Shown one piece after another: positions 9,881-22,520 of a stretch of 64,000 nucleotides of DNA. A program made the translations under genes and the position numbers. The notes under the pieces were generated by a model. The model was not told the origin of the DNA and did not search any database. It was given only the letters and a program-made list of their open reading frames with translations. Source of the stretch: Sphagnum compactum. Lineage: Eukaryota; Bryophyta; Sphagnopsida; Sphagnales. The DNA is taken from NCBI GenBank assembly GCA_965153455.1, contig OZ234500.1, forward strand, positions 11,036,001 to 11,100,000, given 5' to 3'. Every line of letters begins with the position of its first letter. The first letter of the stretch is position 1.

Positions 9881-12800
9881 GAATTGGGATGGGTATTTGG
9901 GTTCTCCAGCAACATATCTTCTGGAGTGGTGGACTTGCGCACAAGTACATGCCCCAAATCTGTTTGCTATGCTGCAGGTCACAACTTCATCATCTATGAT
10001 GGCAATACTCATACTCAGGTTTTATTCTATTGCTGCTCCTTGATTGTTGACACTCACAAAACCAGATCAAACAAGTTTTGTGTACACTGATTATGACCTT
10101 GAGCATGAAAAAGATTTCTCATAGAAACCCTTAAACATGTGCACCCCGCAGATGATATTGCAAGGCCATGTGCACCAGATACAGTGTCTAGCTGCTGCAC
10201 CAGACAAAAGCTGCATCCTTACCTGTGATGCTGGGTGTGATGCTCTGCTTATTCAATGGGACAGCAAAACTGGACAGGTTCATATGTATCCAGCCATTCA
10301 GCTCCATATGCAGAAATGCCAAACCTAACCAACATTGTTCTGCCTTATAATAGAGAATGATCAACAGAACTGGAAATGTGCCTAGCGTTCAAATCAGTAG
10401 TAAAATAATGCAATACAAATGTATCCTCCCAGTAAGTGGGTTGACAAGTGCATGAATTCATATCACCAGTTCTTGTTTAAGAATGCAACATTGTGGGATG
10501 TGTGGTGTGTTGATGGAGACGAGCTTCATGAAATTTCATGAAGAACACAGTGTTGAGATATGATGGTCTGGCTTTGACATCCTGCAGGCAATGAAAGCTG
10601 TTTCTCAAGCAAGGACTAATGGCATAATTGCAGTTGATGTTTCTTCTGATGGCTCCTTCTTTGCTACTCTGAGTGCAAGTAAGTGCCCCCCCAGCATATG
10701 GACACTTTACTGAAAATTTTGTTTTCAAGTCTGATTCATCAGAATTACAGGTTATGGGAATTACCCAGTGATGCTTTACATCCTGCCAGGGGTGCTATAA
10801 GCCTATAAGACACAGAAGAAATCCCAACAAACCTCTGAAAGGATGTGAAGAGGAACAAACTTCTCTTGTGGTGTATGTGGCAGCTATGTCAGCTGACATG
10901 TTGCAGGAGCTGAGTATCTGGGACATGGTGCTTGGCAATGAGCCACTTTGCACTGCATCTGTGGCCTCAGATGATCTGCAGGTAAAAATCTCATAACTCT
11001 TTCTCTCATGTGGAATGTCATGAAGACTGGGATTTGTATGTTCAATGATGTTTGTGCAGCAAATGGTCCACAGATATGTGTGCGATTCAATGAAGCAGAT
11101 GGGGGTGAGCTGATTACAAATGGTTCAACAACTGTCTTCTTTTGGAGACATCTCACAACACACAATATATCAATGCATGATCATCCCTCTGCAGCTTCAG
11201 TAAGTGGATTTCTTCATGAACCTAGATGTTTTGTTCTATCAAATCGACATTGCAGTGCACACAAATAAATCAAGTTCATCCTTGATCTGTCTGTTATTTC
11301 ATGAGAAGGATTGACCCATGTGTATGAATAACAACAACAGGATGCCAAAGGCGAGAACAAAGATGTGAACCACCACCATCTAGAAGGTGCACAAGCTGTT
11401 TTCAAGCCAAAAGAATTGAAGTGTGTTCCGGGTTCATTCACTGTCTCCTCCTTTTCACCGAATCCCCAGATTGCCTACAGTGGCACTGTTGATGGGGATG
11501 CCATATGCTGGGGAGAGATAAGGTGTGTATTGCTGCTCTTTCTGTATTGATGAACTTCACTAATCTGAGATGGCCATTCCCAGATTGAGTCCATCACTTG
11601 CTAGTTCTGGAGCTGAATTTAGAATGATGCTGTGGATCAGGGAGGGTGCACATCATGTAGTTTTGCAGGATCCTGAATGTGCTCGGCACATGACGGCAGT
11701 GAAAGTTATCCGACTACACAAGGGTGCTATCACAGTACTCAGAGTAGTGAACAGATACCTCTCAACTGGGTCTGCTGATGGCAATGTGCGTTTCTATGAA
11801 GCCCGCTTAGGGCTTATAGGGTGGTTTGAAGAGATCCATATTGGTAAATCTTCTGCCTCATGCTAAAAGCTATAGTGTACTTGCAAAATGCAGACTGGAA
11901 ACTTTGTATCTGACTACCAGTCAACAGAAGAGATTGTAGTTCATCAAGCTCCATGTTGGCACCAGCTAATGGCGTTGAATGTGTAGTCTTTTTGACATTT
12001 TCTCAGGTGAGATTATGAGCATATCATATTCCACCATCAAGTTGAATAAGAAAGATGAGTTGAAGCACACCCTTCATGTGCCACCATTTGTTGTGGCCAG
12101 CAAGAGTGCTAAGATGGTGTTTCTGCATGCTGGTCTGTTTGAAGAGATGCCCACTGATCCAATATGCAAGGTATGAATTTTTAGTACCTTTTGCATTGTT
12201 GATTTTCGGTCTCCGCCTTTGCAGTCTGCACTCACCCTGCAACTTATGGGTTTGGAATGGGTTGTGATGACAATCATAGGGAGTGCCAGTGATGAATGCC
12301 ATGCCAGAGACAGTGACGGCTCTGGCAGCTCATCCTTCACTCCCATACTTTGCAGCTATCAGTCCAACTGGTGTACAGGTTGCCCCTCCCAAGCCACCCA
12401 CCACATTCTCTGTATGACTGTGCAATGTCTTATATCAATTGTTGGGTACGTGGACAAGTGAACCAGCTTTTCTGCCAAGAGCTAGTTGATCTTTATTGAT
12501 ATGTTGTGCTTTTGAAGTGCAGGTATATGACTACACAAAAGGTGAGCTTGTTGGAGACCGGGAGTTCCTCAAGCTGCATGTATGCAGTGCATGTTCCCAA
12601 GTTTTACATATCAATCTGACCATAGCATGTGGTCACAAAGTTTAAACATATACATGTCACTACTTTGACAGCAAATACACAGATCAAAAGCTGCCTAATT
12701 ATTACCGTTGTTTCTGTTGTGGATAGGTCTCTGCTTTGCAATACTCACCATCAGGAGAACTAATCAGTTGTGGTTTCACCAATGGCATCTTGAAGGTTTG

Positions 12801-15800
12801 ACTCTTGGGCCGATAGAAGCTCATTCTCAAATCATGTTCATGCCTGCAATTCTATGAAGCTCCAATTGAACTTATTTACCTTGGTTGCATGGTCAATGCA
12901 TCTGCTTTTGTGTTCATGTGCCTCCTGGCACACATCTTCATTGCAGATACTCTCAAAACCTGCTTAAACCAAATGACCCAACATAGGGGAAGTTGCAAAA
13001 ATTGGTTTGGACTTAGATCTAGCAATCCTGATGTTGCTTTCATCTTTTGATTGCAGCTCATTCATTCAGACAATTTTGCAGACATACAAAGCTTCTCATA
13101 TACCAGGCTCTGCATATATCAGGCAAGGCTCACACTTTAAAGCTGAGAACAAGTATGAACCAGATCAGTAGAGTTAAACAATTTCACAATTTTGAGAACA
13201 CAGGCCAGACAAAGGCTCCCTTCTGTCATTGTTCCAATCTTTCGCTTTTCTAACTGCAGGTGATGTTTTCCAGAAATGCAAACTATTTAGCTTCTGGAGA
13301 TGCCAGCTTTTGTGTTGCTCTCCTCCACCTACAATTTGATGTGGTACATCCTTCTGTTCCTATTTGTGTATCACCACTAGCGATTTTAAAGTGGTATAAA
13401 AGGAGTCTAGTATTGATTCATCTCGCGTCTGATTCTTGTTCCATGATGCACAATTTGAAACCTTGGATTGGGTGATTGAAATATGAAAGTCTGCAGTTCT
13501 TGCTCGTAGCTCTATCCATTAACAAGGATTCTTTTTAACCAGGATGGAGATAGGTGGATATGCATAGGCAAGTACCGGTCACATGCAGCAACAGTAACTG
13601 GGGTTCATTTTACAGAAGACTCTGAAGGATTGACAAGATTGTTCTCCATTGGCCAGGTTTGTTTTACGTAAATATATGTTGCCTCTTCTTGGTTGCATAA
13701 CTCTCTTCTTTAGCCTCTTTCCAACAAATTGAGACTTGCATAGTCCCTTGTGCCAATTTTGCTTGGGAATTTTCTGGTATCTATGCTTCAAGAATACTGT
13801 GATAGTGCAAACAAAAAGCCCTGAATTTTACCTTCAAATACATCTTCCGTCACTCTGTATTCCAGAAGGCTGATACAATTTGGTTGCAACAGGACACCAT
13901 GTTGGTAGAGTACAACGTGCAAGAGTCGAAGGTGGCCTCAGGATTGAAGCTGAAAGGGCAATACCCACTTAACAATTTGACACCACCCACATCGATCTCA
14001 TCATACCTTACCTTCTTTGGTGAAGTAAGAGCCATTCTTCAGCTGGTTCTCCTGTGCCATCACAGAATCACCACTTAATCTCCACAGATCCACATCTCTT
14101 ATTTCAGATATGAAAAATTGAGATTGATTTTGGTGCAGTTCTTGTGCAGTTGCATTTGGTAATTTGTGACGGAGGTTTCAAGGTGCGCATCTATGACACT
14201 ATAAGATTTGTGTGCCATAAGACATTTTTAGGCCCTGCATTTGGAATGCCAATCTTTCATATGCACTCTATCAGAAATCATCTTGCCAAGGTACCCCATT
14301 TTCTGATTCCAACTCTTAATAGTTGCCATAACTATACTGCTGTGAATGCAATTTGGGATTTTCCTGTGCTATCCCATCAGTTGCATGAGCATTTGACAGT
14401 ATTGACCAAGCCTGATTTTTGTCACAGGAGTACATGGTCTTTGCGACACAGGAACAAGTAATTGGAATCATGAGCACTCCAAATGGTAACAAGAAGAACC
14501 TGCAGATGCTTGGACTTGTTGCCCATCCTGGAGTTATATCTGGTGTTGCTGTCTCATATGATGGGAAGGTTATCCTCTCAGTAAGTGGTGTGGACAGGTT
14601 GACATCTCTACTCCATCCACATAGTCCACTCTCCTACAGTTTTTCAAAGGCTTTTGCATCCTCTAGCAGCATATCTGAGTTGGGCTTTTCAACTAAGGTC
14701 TCAGGACTTGGTCTGGATTTAACAGTTTTGGTGGTATTTTTGAGCTCACATTGGGACCCTTTTCTGATCTACACATAAGACTCCAATGGTGGACTGCAAG
14801 GGGACAGCATTGTGAATGTCTGGAATGTGCACTATCCATCACTAGGAGATTCCTTGGATAGTGAGGAAAAAAGGCTTGGGCCATATCCAGGAGTCACTCA
14901 GACTAGTGATCAGCTCCTGCAAGTTGTGAAGGAGTACTTCTTTTGTGCTCAAATCCGAACAAAGGTCTCTCCTCTCTCCCTCTCCCTTAGTATTTCTCTT
15001 GCATGCAATGAGTAGTAGTTTGAAGAGCTCAGAATGCTACCTGACTGGAGTGGTGGGCTTTGAATACAGGGTGAAGATTGTCCCTATGAGCGACACCTGG
15101 ATGACACGCTTCCTTTGGTACAAATACCAGATGTGTTGCATGCCTTAGGGATGAATCCCTCCAACTCTGATATTGATGACATTCTTATTGAGATACGGCA
15201 ACCATAGTAAACATCTCTGTGTATGGTTGTGGTTATCATAAGTCCAGTGGCATAGCACTCTTTATGTAGACAGTAGCATTAAAGATGCTTCTCAAATGGT
15301 TAATTCTAGCTTTTCCTCAGCAGACAGTATGTCTTTGCAACTTTTGTGCAAAGAAGAAATACGCACTCTTGAGCACAATTTCAATTACTGAGTTATCTAT
15401 ATTGCCATCAGATGCTGCATTTGAAACTGGGACAGGCTTGACCTAACAGAAAGGAACAGATGCGTGATTGCAGTCAGTTTGGATGATGTGTGGGTGCTGC
15501 TTTTGTTTGGTTGTCATGCAGTATAAATTCAGGTTCAAATCCACCAACAACCATTACATTCGACAACTTTGCTTGCATATATGCAAACCATAAGCCTTGC
15601 ACACCATACAACAGAAACCACATCTACCAAGCACTTCTGGTGAGCTGTCAACCTCATATATCAAACTTCTGCTGCTTCTTCGTGTATATCAGCGTGGGAG
15701 TTGTTTTATGGTCTTGCTTTGTCACCAGATTTGAACATCCTGGTATGATGGCGAATTCATCATCTACTAAAGCTATTGGGTATTGGGTATTTGGTGAAGA

Positions 15801-16176
15801 CACTGGGTGCTGATTCAACAACAAGCAAGATTGCTTCCCAGCCGTTATTTGAGATTTTGCAGAAAGAAGGGGAGAACATGTCCAGGTATTTGTCGACTGG
15901 ATCCAGTGACTTATGATATTGGTCCCATGAGTTGAAGAATTAACTATAAACATCGTCAATACATGCATTTTGACCAACCTCGGTTTACTTTGTCGCTCAC
16001 TTTGCAGCCAGAATAAAAATGGCCACTAAGTTTGGAACCCAACAATCTGCAGGGGTGAGTTGGAGCAATGCCTGAGCACATGCTTGCGGCAGGAGGTGAG
16101 TCTTGACAAATTCCCAGAGATGGTGGACTATACATACATGGCTTCCGATGTGCTAGGCTTGCCAGAGGACACATAA
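9881..16176 (+). CDS. CFAP251: CFAP251/WDR66, radial-spoke base (CSC) WD40 protein, about 22 exons
   Basis: WD40-repeat protein of motile cilia. In algae and ciliates CFAP251 belongs to the calmodulin- and spoke-associated complex at the base of radial spokes, so here it is presumably used in sperm flagella. Exons, fairly sure: 9881-10018, 10152-10277, 10588-10678, 11026-11199, 11341-11522, 12007-12170, 12280-12378, 12523-12579, 12727-12795, 13057-13122, 13260-13343, 13543-13656, 13893-14024, 14150-14290, 15070-15206, 15522-15639, 15800-15885, 16053-16176. Approximate: 10890-10981, 11622-11843, 14428-14582, 14780-14964. Diagnostic stretches are 'ELGWVFGF' at the start, 'GSADGNVRFYE', 'ASGDASFCVAL', 'CHKTFLGPAFG' and 'VAVSYDGK' in the second propeller. 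An EF-hand-like C-terminal part follows ('PDVLHALGMNPS', 'FACIYANHKP', 'LFEILQKEGENMS'), with a clean stop at 16174. The intron after 13122 has a GC donor. The first coding exon (ATG) is not resolved; ATG at 9699 is one candidate. No frameshift was met, so the gene looks functional. Confidence 0.85.
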
Positions 16177-16179
16177 ATG

Positions 16180-16440
16180 CACTTTTCAGGATGGCCCATA
16201 GTGAGACAATTTTCACAACACTAATTGAACAAACTTCCTACTATTCCCGTGTACTTACTTCATGTTGAATTCTTTCATCTCTCATCTTCTGTGTTGCAGA
16301 TCTCATACCAGGAAAAGGCAATTTAGATGTGTGTTGATCTCTTCAGCTTTTCTTCACCGTGGTGTCAAAATTGTCAAAGGATTTGTGTGCTTTGTCATGT
16401 GCTACTAGATTGTTGCTTGGACGATTGCCGCTCTTGCCTT
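16180..16440. other. Gap between CFAP251 and the GTPase pseudogene
   Basis: Probable 3' UTR of CFAP251 and spacer. No gene or repeat is recognised. Confidence 0.4.
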
Positions 16441-16442
16441 TC

Positions 16443-16483
16443 CCTAAACCCTGAACCCTAATCCCCTAAACCCTGAACCCACT
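16443..16483. repeat. Interstitial telomere-like tract (CCCTAAACCCTGAACCC)
   Basis: Alternating CCCTAAA and CCCTGAA units, two near-identical halves around a CCCTAATCCCC core. It lies just past the 3' end of the reverse-strand GTPase pseudogene. Such tracts can mark old repair events, but this is inference. Confidence 0.55.
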
Positions 16484-18159
16484 CTTGCCTTTCCCTTGCC
16501 AACTTCTCCTCAGCGTCCCGCTTTGTCCATCTCTCGCTTTTTTCTCTTTCTAACTTTGCCTGCATCTCTTGCTTAGCTTGCGACTCCTGCCTTTTCCCTT
16601 GCCAACTTCTCCTCATTGGCCTGTCTTTCCCTTTCCGACTTCTGCAAACCGTCCTTGAAGACGGTAGCATGCTGACTGATGAGATTTAAAACAGCATCTC
16701 TAGATCTTATCACATCGTTGGTCCATGTAGACGTCAAGGTGTCTTCATTGCCTGCAGTACAATCCAAAAAAAAACAGAAAGTAAACGATGCATGGGGCTC
16801 GATATACATGAATGATTCTAATCTATTGCTACATCAGACTAAATTATTTCCGGCTGAAATTTTAGTCCTGAATTTGTACATCGAGCAAACTAATTATAGA
16901 TAGTTATTTAACATTGCTCGATTTGGCTTCACCGAAAGACGTTTGTGATCATGTACCTCAATAAGCTTGGTCGAATTCCTTGGCTCTGATTCTGCAGATT
17001 TTGTCTCGCTGTTTGTCAAAGGACTCCAATGTAGTTATCCCTTCTATGTCCTTTTTGAAACCTTTGAGAGCTTCCTCCTGAATGTGTTGCAGAGCACGTC
17101 CAAAAGAAGGGTGAGTGCATCAGCACGAGGTTTCTCCTCAGCAATCTTTCACGGCCTTTGTTGCGTTGTCCTTCACGTCATAAAACTTTGTGTTGTCATC
17201 ATATTGCTCGATGTTCTGCTTAAGAAGGTCATTCACCTGGTTCTGAAACCCGTTCAAGATCACAGTTGCACCAGGCAAGATGCTTGTTGACTCCTTCTCA
17301 AGCTTCAGCCATGTTGTATGTGGGGGGAGAGCCTTGTGCGCTTCATCTTCAAATTGTTGGCACTTGGCGATCGCGATAAGAACCTTATGGGATGGCATAT
17401 CGAGACTTATGTCATTTTTTATTTGTTCCCAATGTTTTTGCGCACTGATGGCAAATGCATTACCTGGAATGTCCACTGAAGTGAATTCGTGAACTGCAGT
17501 ACTCTTAAGAAAATCATGGAGCCTTTCTACATCTTGCTCGAACTCTTCCTCTTCCAGTCGTAGTTGGCTAGTTCTATTACGCGCACCACGAAATAATCAT
17601 CCATTGACGGAACCTGCATTGTCGAATTCGTAGATTCCTGACCAGAGTTCCAAATGTTTTTCAGATCCTGCGCTATTTTATTGCACAGATGTTCAAGTGG
17701 TGCGTCTGCTACCTTGTCGCGAATGACGAAAATGAGAACGACTTTACGCGGAGGCTGCTTGCGAGATAGTCTGGAGGAGTCGTCTGCAGCCAGCGGTATT
17801 AGTGCCGATGTTCGAATTTGGGAGGTTCACCAAGACAATGTTAGCTACTGCTAACGCAAACACAGCAATTTGATTCTCGAATGATTTTTCAGCATTGTCT
17901 GCTGCTCTCTCTGCGCTATCCGTCCCTTCCATATCCAGGACCAGGGTATCAGCTGCTCGCTGCAGCCAGACTCCTTGCGTCGTCTGTCCTCTGCAGCCTT
18001 TCGATCCATTTCTGTGAACCGCGTGCGATAGAGACGATTCAAGAGGGTGCTCTTGCCGCTACTCTGTGGTCCCATGATTGCCACCACTTGATACGACACC
18101 CCACAATCGTTAAGACCCTTCTTCGCGAGGAAATTCTCCAAAGTTTCTTGTGTGTTCAT
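16450..18159 (-). pseudogene. RHD3/SEY1-type dynamin-like GTPase pseudogene
   Basis: Reads on the minus strand from 18159 down. The order matches the RHD3/SEY1 (plant atlastin-like, ER-fusion) family. 'CGVSYQVVAIMGPQSSGKST' holds the P-loop. 'LDMEGTD' (G3) is near 17935, followed by 'KSFENQIAVFALAVANIVLVN', then 'KVVLIFVIRDK' (G4 region) near 17715. Further on are 'VHEFTSVDIPGNAFAIS' near 17460 and a helical tail ending in Lys/Glu/Arg-rich coiled coil near 16500-16800. The frame changes near 18005, 17755, 17570, 17150, 17105 and 16585 without usable splice sites. The P-loop and G3 frames differ by a short deletion right after 'FTEMD'. Neighbouring genes read cleanly, so sequencing error is an unlikely cause. 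No family-typical C-terminal membrane segments were recognised. Bases 16810-16950 may be an intron. Confidence 0.75.
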
Positions 18160-18199
18160 ATTTCCATGTGAATCAATCAGCTGCAGTACTTCTTGACCT

Positions 18200-21050
18200 G
18201 GAATAAATAGCTGCCATCCTACACCCTTGCAAAGGATTAGAAAGTAGGCAGCTTAGAAGACGATTCCAGCAATTAAACAGTACGCAGATGGTTGCTCTTG
18301 ACATGTGCATCTTCTAAGACAATTAATCTTCAAAGTCGAGAACTTGAACACCAAGTGCAATCCAGATTTACACAGGCACTGGCACATGTACCAAGCTAAT
18401 CAGCAACTTACAATGGAAGCACACACAGCCACCACCTTCACAAACTTCTGTCAAAGTATCTAGTACTTAATAATATGGATATACACCGCTAAATGGATTA
18501 GAGATTTACACACCGCTCAACATGAGTGCCCCACCTCCAGATTAAAAAAGATTGACCCAGAGCATTCGTATTTCATGTTCAGTGTGAGGAGAGGCTACAA
18601 GAACTCTGTCTCTGGTGCTGATAATCAAAGCACAGCTCCTACAAACCTGTCTGTAAATAGTTAAGTTTACACATTGAGACCTAAGCAAACAAATTCAGAC
18701 CACCAAATCCAGCAAGATTCCAGAAACCAGTTTGCCAAAAACAAATGTTTGAGGGATAGAGCATAGTCCCAATTTTGTTTGAGAAAAGTTGCAAAACACA
18801 TTGAGTCCATACCATGTAACACATAAATTATGTTATAGAACATAAAATATGCTTGGACTATTAAGCAAGGGAAGGCCTCAAACAAATTAGTGAGCATGAA
18901 GGTGCCTTTTGAATGGGGAATATGAATCAAGCATTTTTACATGTTTCAATTTTTAATTTTCTTTGAATCTGATACATAAGCTTCTTATGTAATTTTTGAC
19001 AAGAGTCGTTGTGATAAAAGTTGCAATTGGTGCTCTAATCGTGGTGCTTTCGTTGATGTTCCAACATCAATACATAATTTCAAAATTGGTGGATAGAAGT
19101 CCTAAATTCAACCTTGTTGGTTATACATGATTCAAAACCAAATGCTACAAAGATGTTATTTATAAATTCGGATGCATATGGTTGCAATGGTAGGAAATAA
19201 TTAGTTCATTGCCCGTCCACATTCTTTTCTAAAGTTGAGGCGTTCTATGAAGTTTGGTGTTCCAGTCATGTTTTTATAATGCCCTCCACATGACCTTAGA
19301 ATGTAGGTATGCCAAACTTTGGCCTTTCTTGGGTGCATCACAATAATTCTACCCTAATTGGCAGACCCCATAAAAATGTATTTCAAAAATCAAGTCCAAC
19401 TTTAGTGTTCATTTCATTGTTGCAAGGAACACATGTCCCATGATTGTGGATTTGTTTTTGGAAAAATCCAAAAAAAAGAAGAAGGAATTCCAAGCAAATT
19501 TAATGAATTTTTCTTTACAAATCACTTTGTTAGATAATAAATTTCCATAAACCTGTCAACTAATTGCAGGTGTTTAATTTTGCAACATTTGTTGATTGTG
19601 AATTGTGGAATTTAATGTATAGTTAATGGCCAATTATTGATATCTATTTTGTTAGGCCATGCCTTCCATAGACCAACCCAATTTTGGTGGGTGTTGGTCG
19701 TTGAATGAAAAACGATTAAATTGGGGAAATAATTGAGTTTTTATCAACTCTTGTGGTGAAATTCAAATGACAACAATGTTGTTTCTATTGTTAAAACAAG
19801 TTCATCTTCAAAAAAAGAAGTATTAAATATTTAATCATCTTTGATTCATAAACTTTCAATTATTCATAAGTTTTTCTTAGTCTAATTTTGTGATAACATT
19901 TCATTATACAACTACAACATGGAAAAGGACATGTGCAAGGTCAATGCAATTGCTCCCAACATAAATTAGGGTTGTCAAAAATGATGTGACATGTTCAAAT
20001 TGCATTTGTCGGCATGTCAATGTTTGTTTAGATGTGTGTCAATTTCATCCATTAGGATGGATGTTGTAACAATCAATTTTTTTTTATTTAACAGATTTTA
20101 ACGATTGAAAATTTTCAATTGCCCAATTGTTCTATCACTAAATTGGGCAACAAAACAATTTTTGGTAGTCAACTTTTGGTCACTATAGTGGGTTTAGGGT
20201 TTTGGGTCACCAAATTCGGCAATTGAAAAATTTTGGTCACCCAATCAAACGATCAAAATGTTTTTTTTCGGCCATTGTTCGAAATGTTTTTGCGCATTGC
20301 CTGAAAATTTATATGTAGAAAAACATTAAATACTTTCTATCAATCACTATCCATCACAAAAAATAGATGACATTGCCCAAATATACATAGCTTTTTGTGA
20401 AAAATTTGATTGTTTTGATCTTGTGCATATGTTAAATAAAAAAACATTGCTCCTTTTTTTTGGGTGTTCAAATCCATGCTATAGGTTGATAGTTTCTCTT
20501 TCTCTTGATAGAAATGCTAGGTTTAAATTTGGCTTGGGAGAACAATACATGTAGAATAAATTAACTAATATTTTTTTACAAAACATCAAAAACATGAAAA
20601 ATTGTGTAATGTGGTTTGACCTACAACCATGTGGGGCATAAAAATCCAAGCTCAATACTAGATCAATGCCCAACACCATTAAAATAAACCTAACATTATC
20701 AAAACGAACAAAATCACACAAATAGAAACATGCACACATATTGAATTGGGGATTTACAAGTGTTTTTTTGGGGTGTGAAACCTTCTGAAAATATAAAATA
20801 ATATAATAATGAAGGAATATTTTGTTGCAATTTTATTGATTTTTTCTGAATTTTTTTCCAAATTTCAAAACATATTTCTATAGGATGTTCGCCACATTTG
20901 GGCTTTGAACTTGGTGTTGAAATTAACATAAGATTAGTACAAGGATGTTATTACCTCAGGACCCTTTGAAGTTGGTGCAAGGTCTAGATATGAACATGCA
21001 TAATGGCCAGATATGCATAAAGTCATATCCAAAAAGTTGTTACTTTTTTT
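18200..21050. other. AT-rich gene-free DNA
   Basis: No coding frame with recognisable content on either strand. At 20100-20290 the words AATTGGGCAA, TTTTGGTCAC and CAATTGAAAA recur several times, a weak local repeat. The rest shows nothing I can name. Confidence 0.5.
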
Positions 21051-21059
21051 TTGTTATTT

Positions 21060-21560
21060 TCTCTTCACACAACTGGCTAACCCTAAACTAGACCTAAAGG
21101 CTAAATATAGGAGTTAAACTTAAGTTGAACCTAAAGGTTAAGCGGAAAGCTTAAGCCTAAACTAATCTAATTCGATGTTCAACTTAAAATAAATTTAAAA
21201 GTTAAACCTACATGATACCTAGACTAAACCTAAAAGTTATTTAAGCCATGATAAACTTAAGTTAAACCTAGGTTAAACATATAAGTTAAAATTAAGGTAA
21301 TGTTTAGGCTAAATTTAGACACTAAATCTAAAAGTTAAATTTAAATTCTAAACTTAAGTTGAACCTCAAGGTTAAAACTAGGCTAAACCTAAGTTGACCA
21401 AGCCCAATTTTAAGCTAACCTCACTTAAATCTAAGTAATTAAGGTTAAACTTAAATTAAACCCAAGCTAAACACAAATGAACTTAAGCTAGCTACATATA
21501 GTTAATCATGGTTATACTTAAAATAAACTTAGACAAACCAAGGTTAAACCTAAAGGCTAA
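21060..21560. repeat. Degenerate AAACCTAAG/GTTAAAC short repeats
   Basis: Dozens of imperfect copies of AACCTAAAGGTTAAAC, AAACTTAAGTTGAACC and similar words over about 500 bp, many partly palindromic (CTTAAG, GGTTAAACC). Related in style to 1-560 and 42560-42780. Probably decayed simple-sequence or satellite DNA. Confidence 0.6.
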
Positions 21561-22089
21561 GCTAGATGTATATGTTTTCAAGATTGATGACACATACATA
21601 AAAATAAATTAATTTTCAAAAGATTAATCCATGTTGTGTTTTATTAGTTGAGTTTACAAACCCAAATTCTAATAGATAAATTCAAATACATTTATTTTCC
21701 CCTTTCAAAATAAATTCAATTAAGTATATAAATATAAACTTTTCATTTAGTTTATATTTCCATAACTTGTCAAACAAATTGAACAACAAAGGTTTGACCA
21801 TGTTCATATCTATTTATTTTTCATATTTGATCAAACAAGGTCAACTTTTTCAAAATGACTCTTAGTTGTGTAATCATAATTATAGTCATAATTATTTTAA
21901 ACCTTATTTAAAATCATGCAATCCTTATTATGGCTATGGTTGAAAAAATGTTAGTAACTTTAATTCAAATATAATTAAATGACTCAAATTGGACATTAGT
22001 CACAAGATGTGCTAATCATGAAAGCCATGTTTTGACGTTGTGAATTATCTTCTATACCTTTGATCAAAAACATTAATAAACCACCTTCT

Positions 22090-22520
22090 AGATATTAATA
22101 TACATGTGATGGGTTCAAAAATTCATGTGAAAGTTTGAATATTTCAATGTGAAATGAACTATAAATGATTTTTAAAAAATGACAAAAACATGGTGTTTAA
22201 AAAAAATTAAATCAAAAAATTTCTTGTACTAGGAAAGTTTCAATACATCTTATTTTTAAGTTCCTCATTGGATGGTGGTTTGGTTATTCAATTTTTTAAA
22301 ACATTACCATGGCATACTTTTTGAGTTCACATTTTTCACTATATTTATATGACACATTTTATAATGTCATCATTTCAAAAGTTCATTATGAATCTATTTT
22401 TTTCTTTTCATCCATATTTTTACATATGATTTTCACAAAAGTCTATTGCAGCATGGATAATTAAAATTTTGACAATGTTAATGTTAAATATGGTTTTACA
22501 TTTTATGTTCATCTCCAATC
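22090..22520 (+). repeat. Diverged dispersed repeat, copy A
   Basis: Collinear with 24895-25270: shared words include ACATGTGAT, TTCATGTGAAA, TTTCAATGTGAAATG, TTTTAAGTTCCTCATT (variant TTTTAAATTCTTCATT), ATCCATATTTTTA and GATTCTCATGAAA-like sequence. Identity is moderate with indels. No protein was recognised, so I read it as an old non-coding or internal transposon fragment. Confidence 0.55.
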
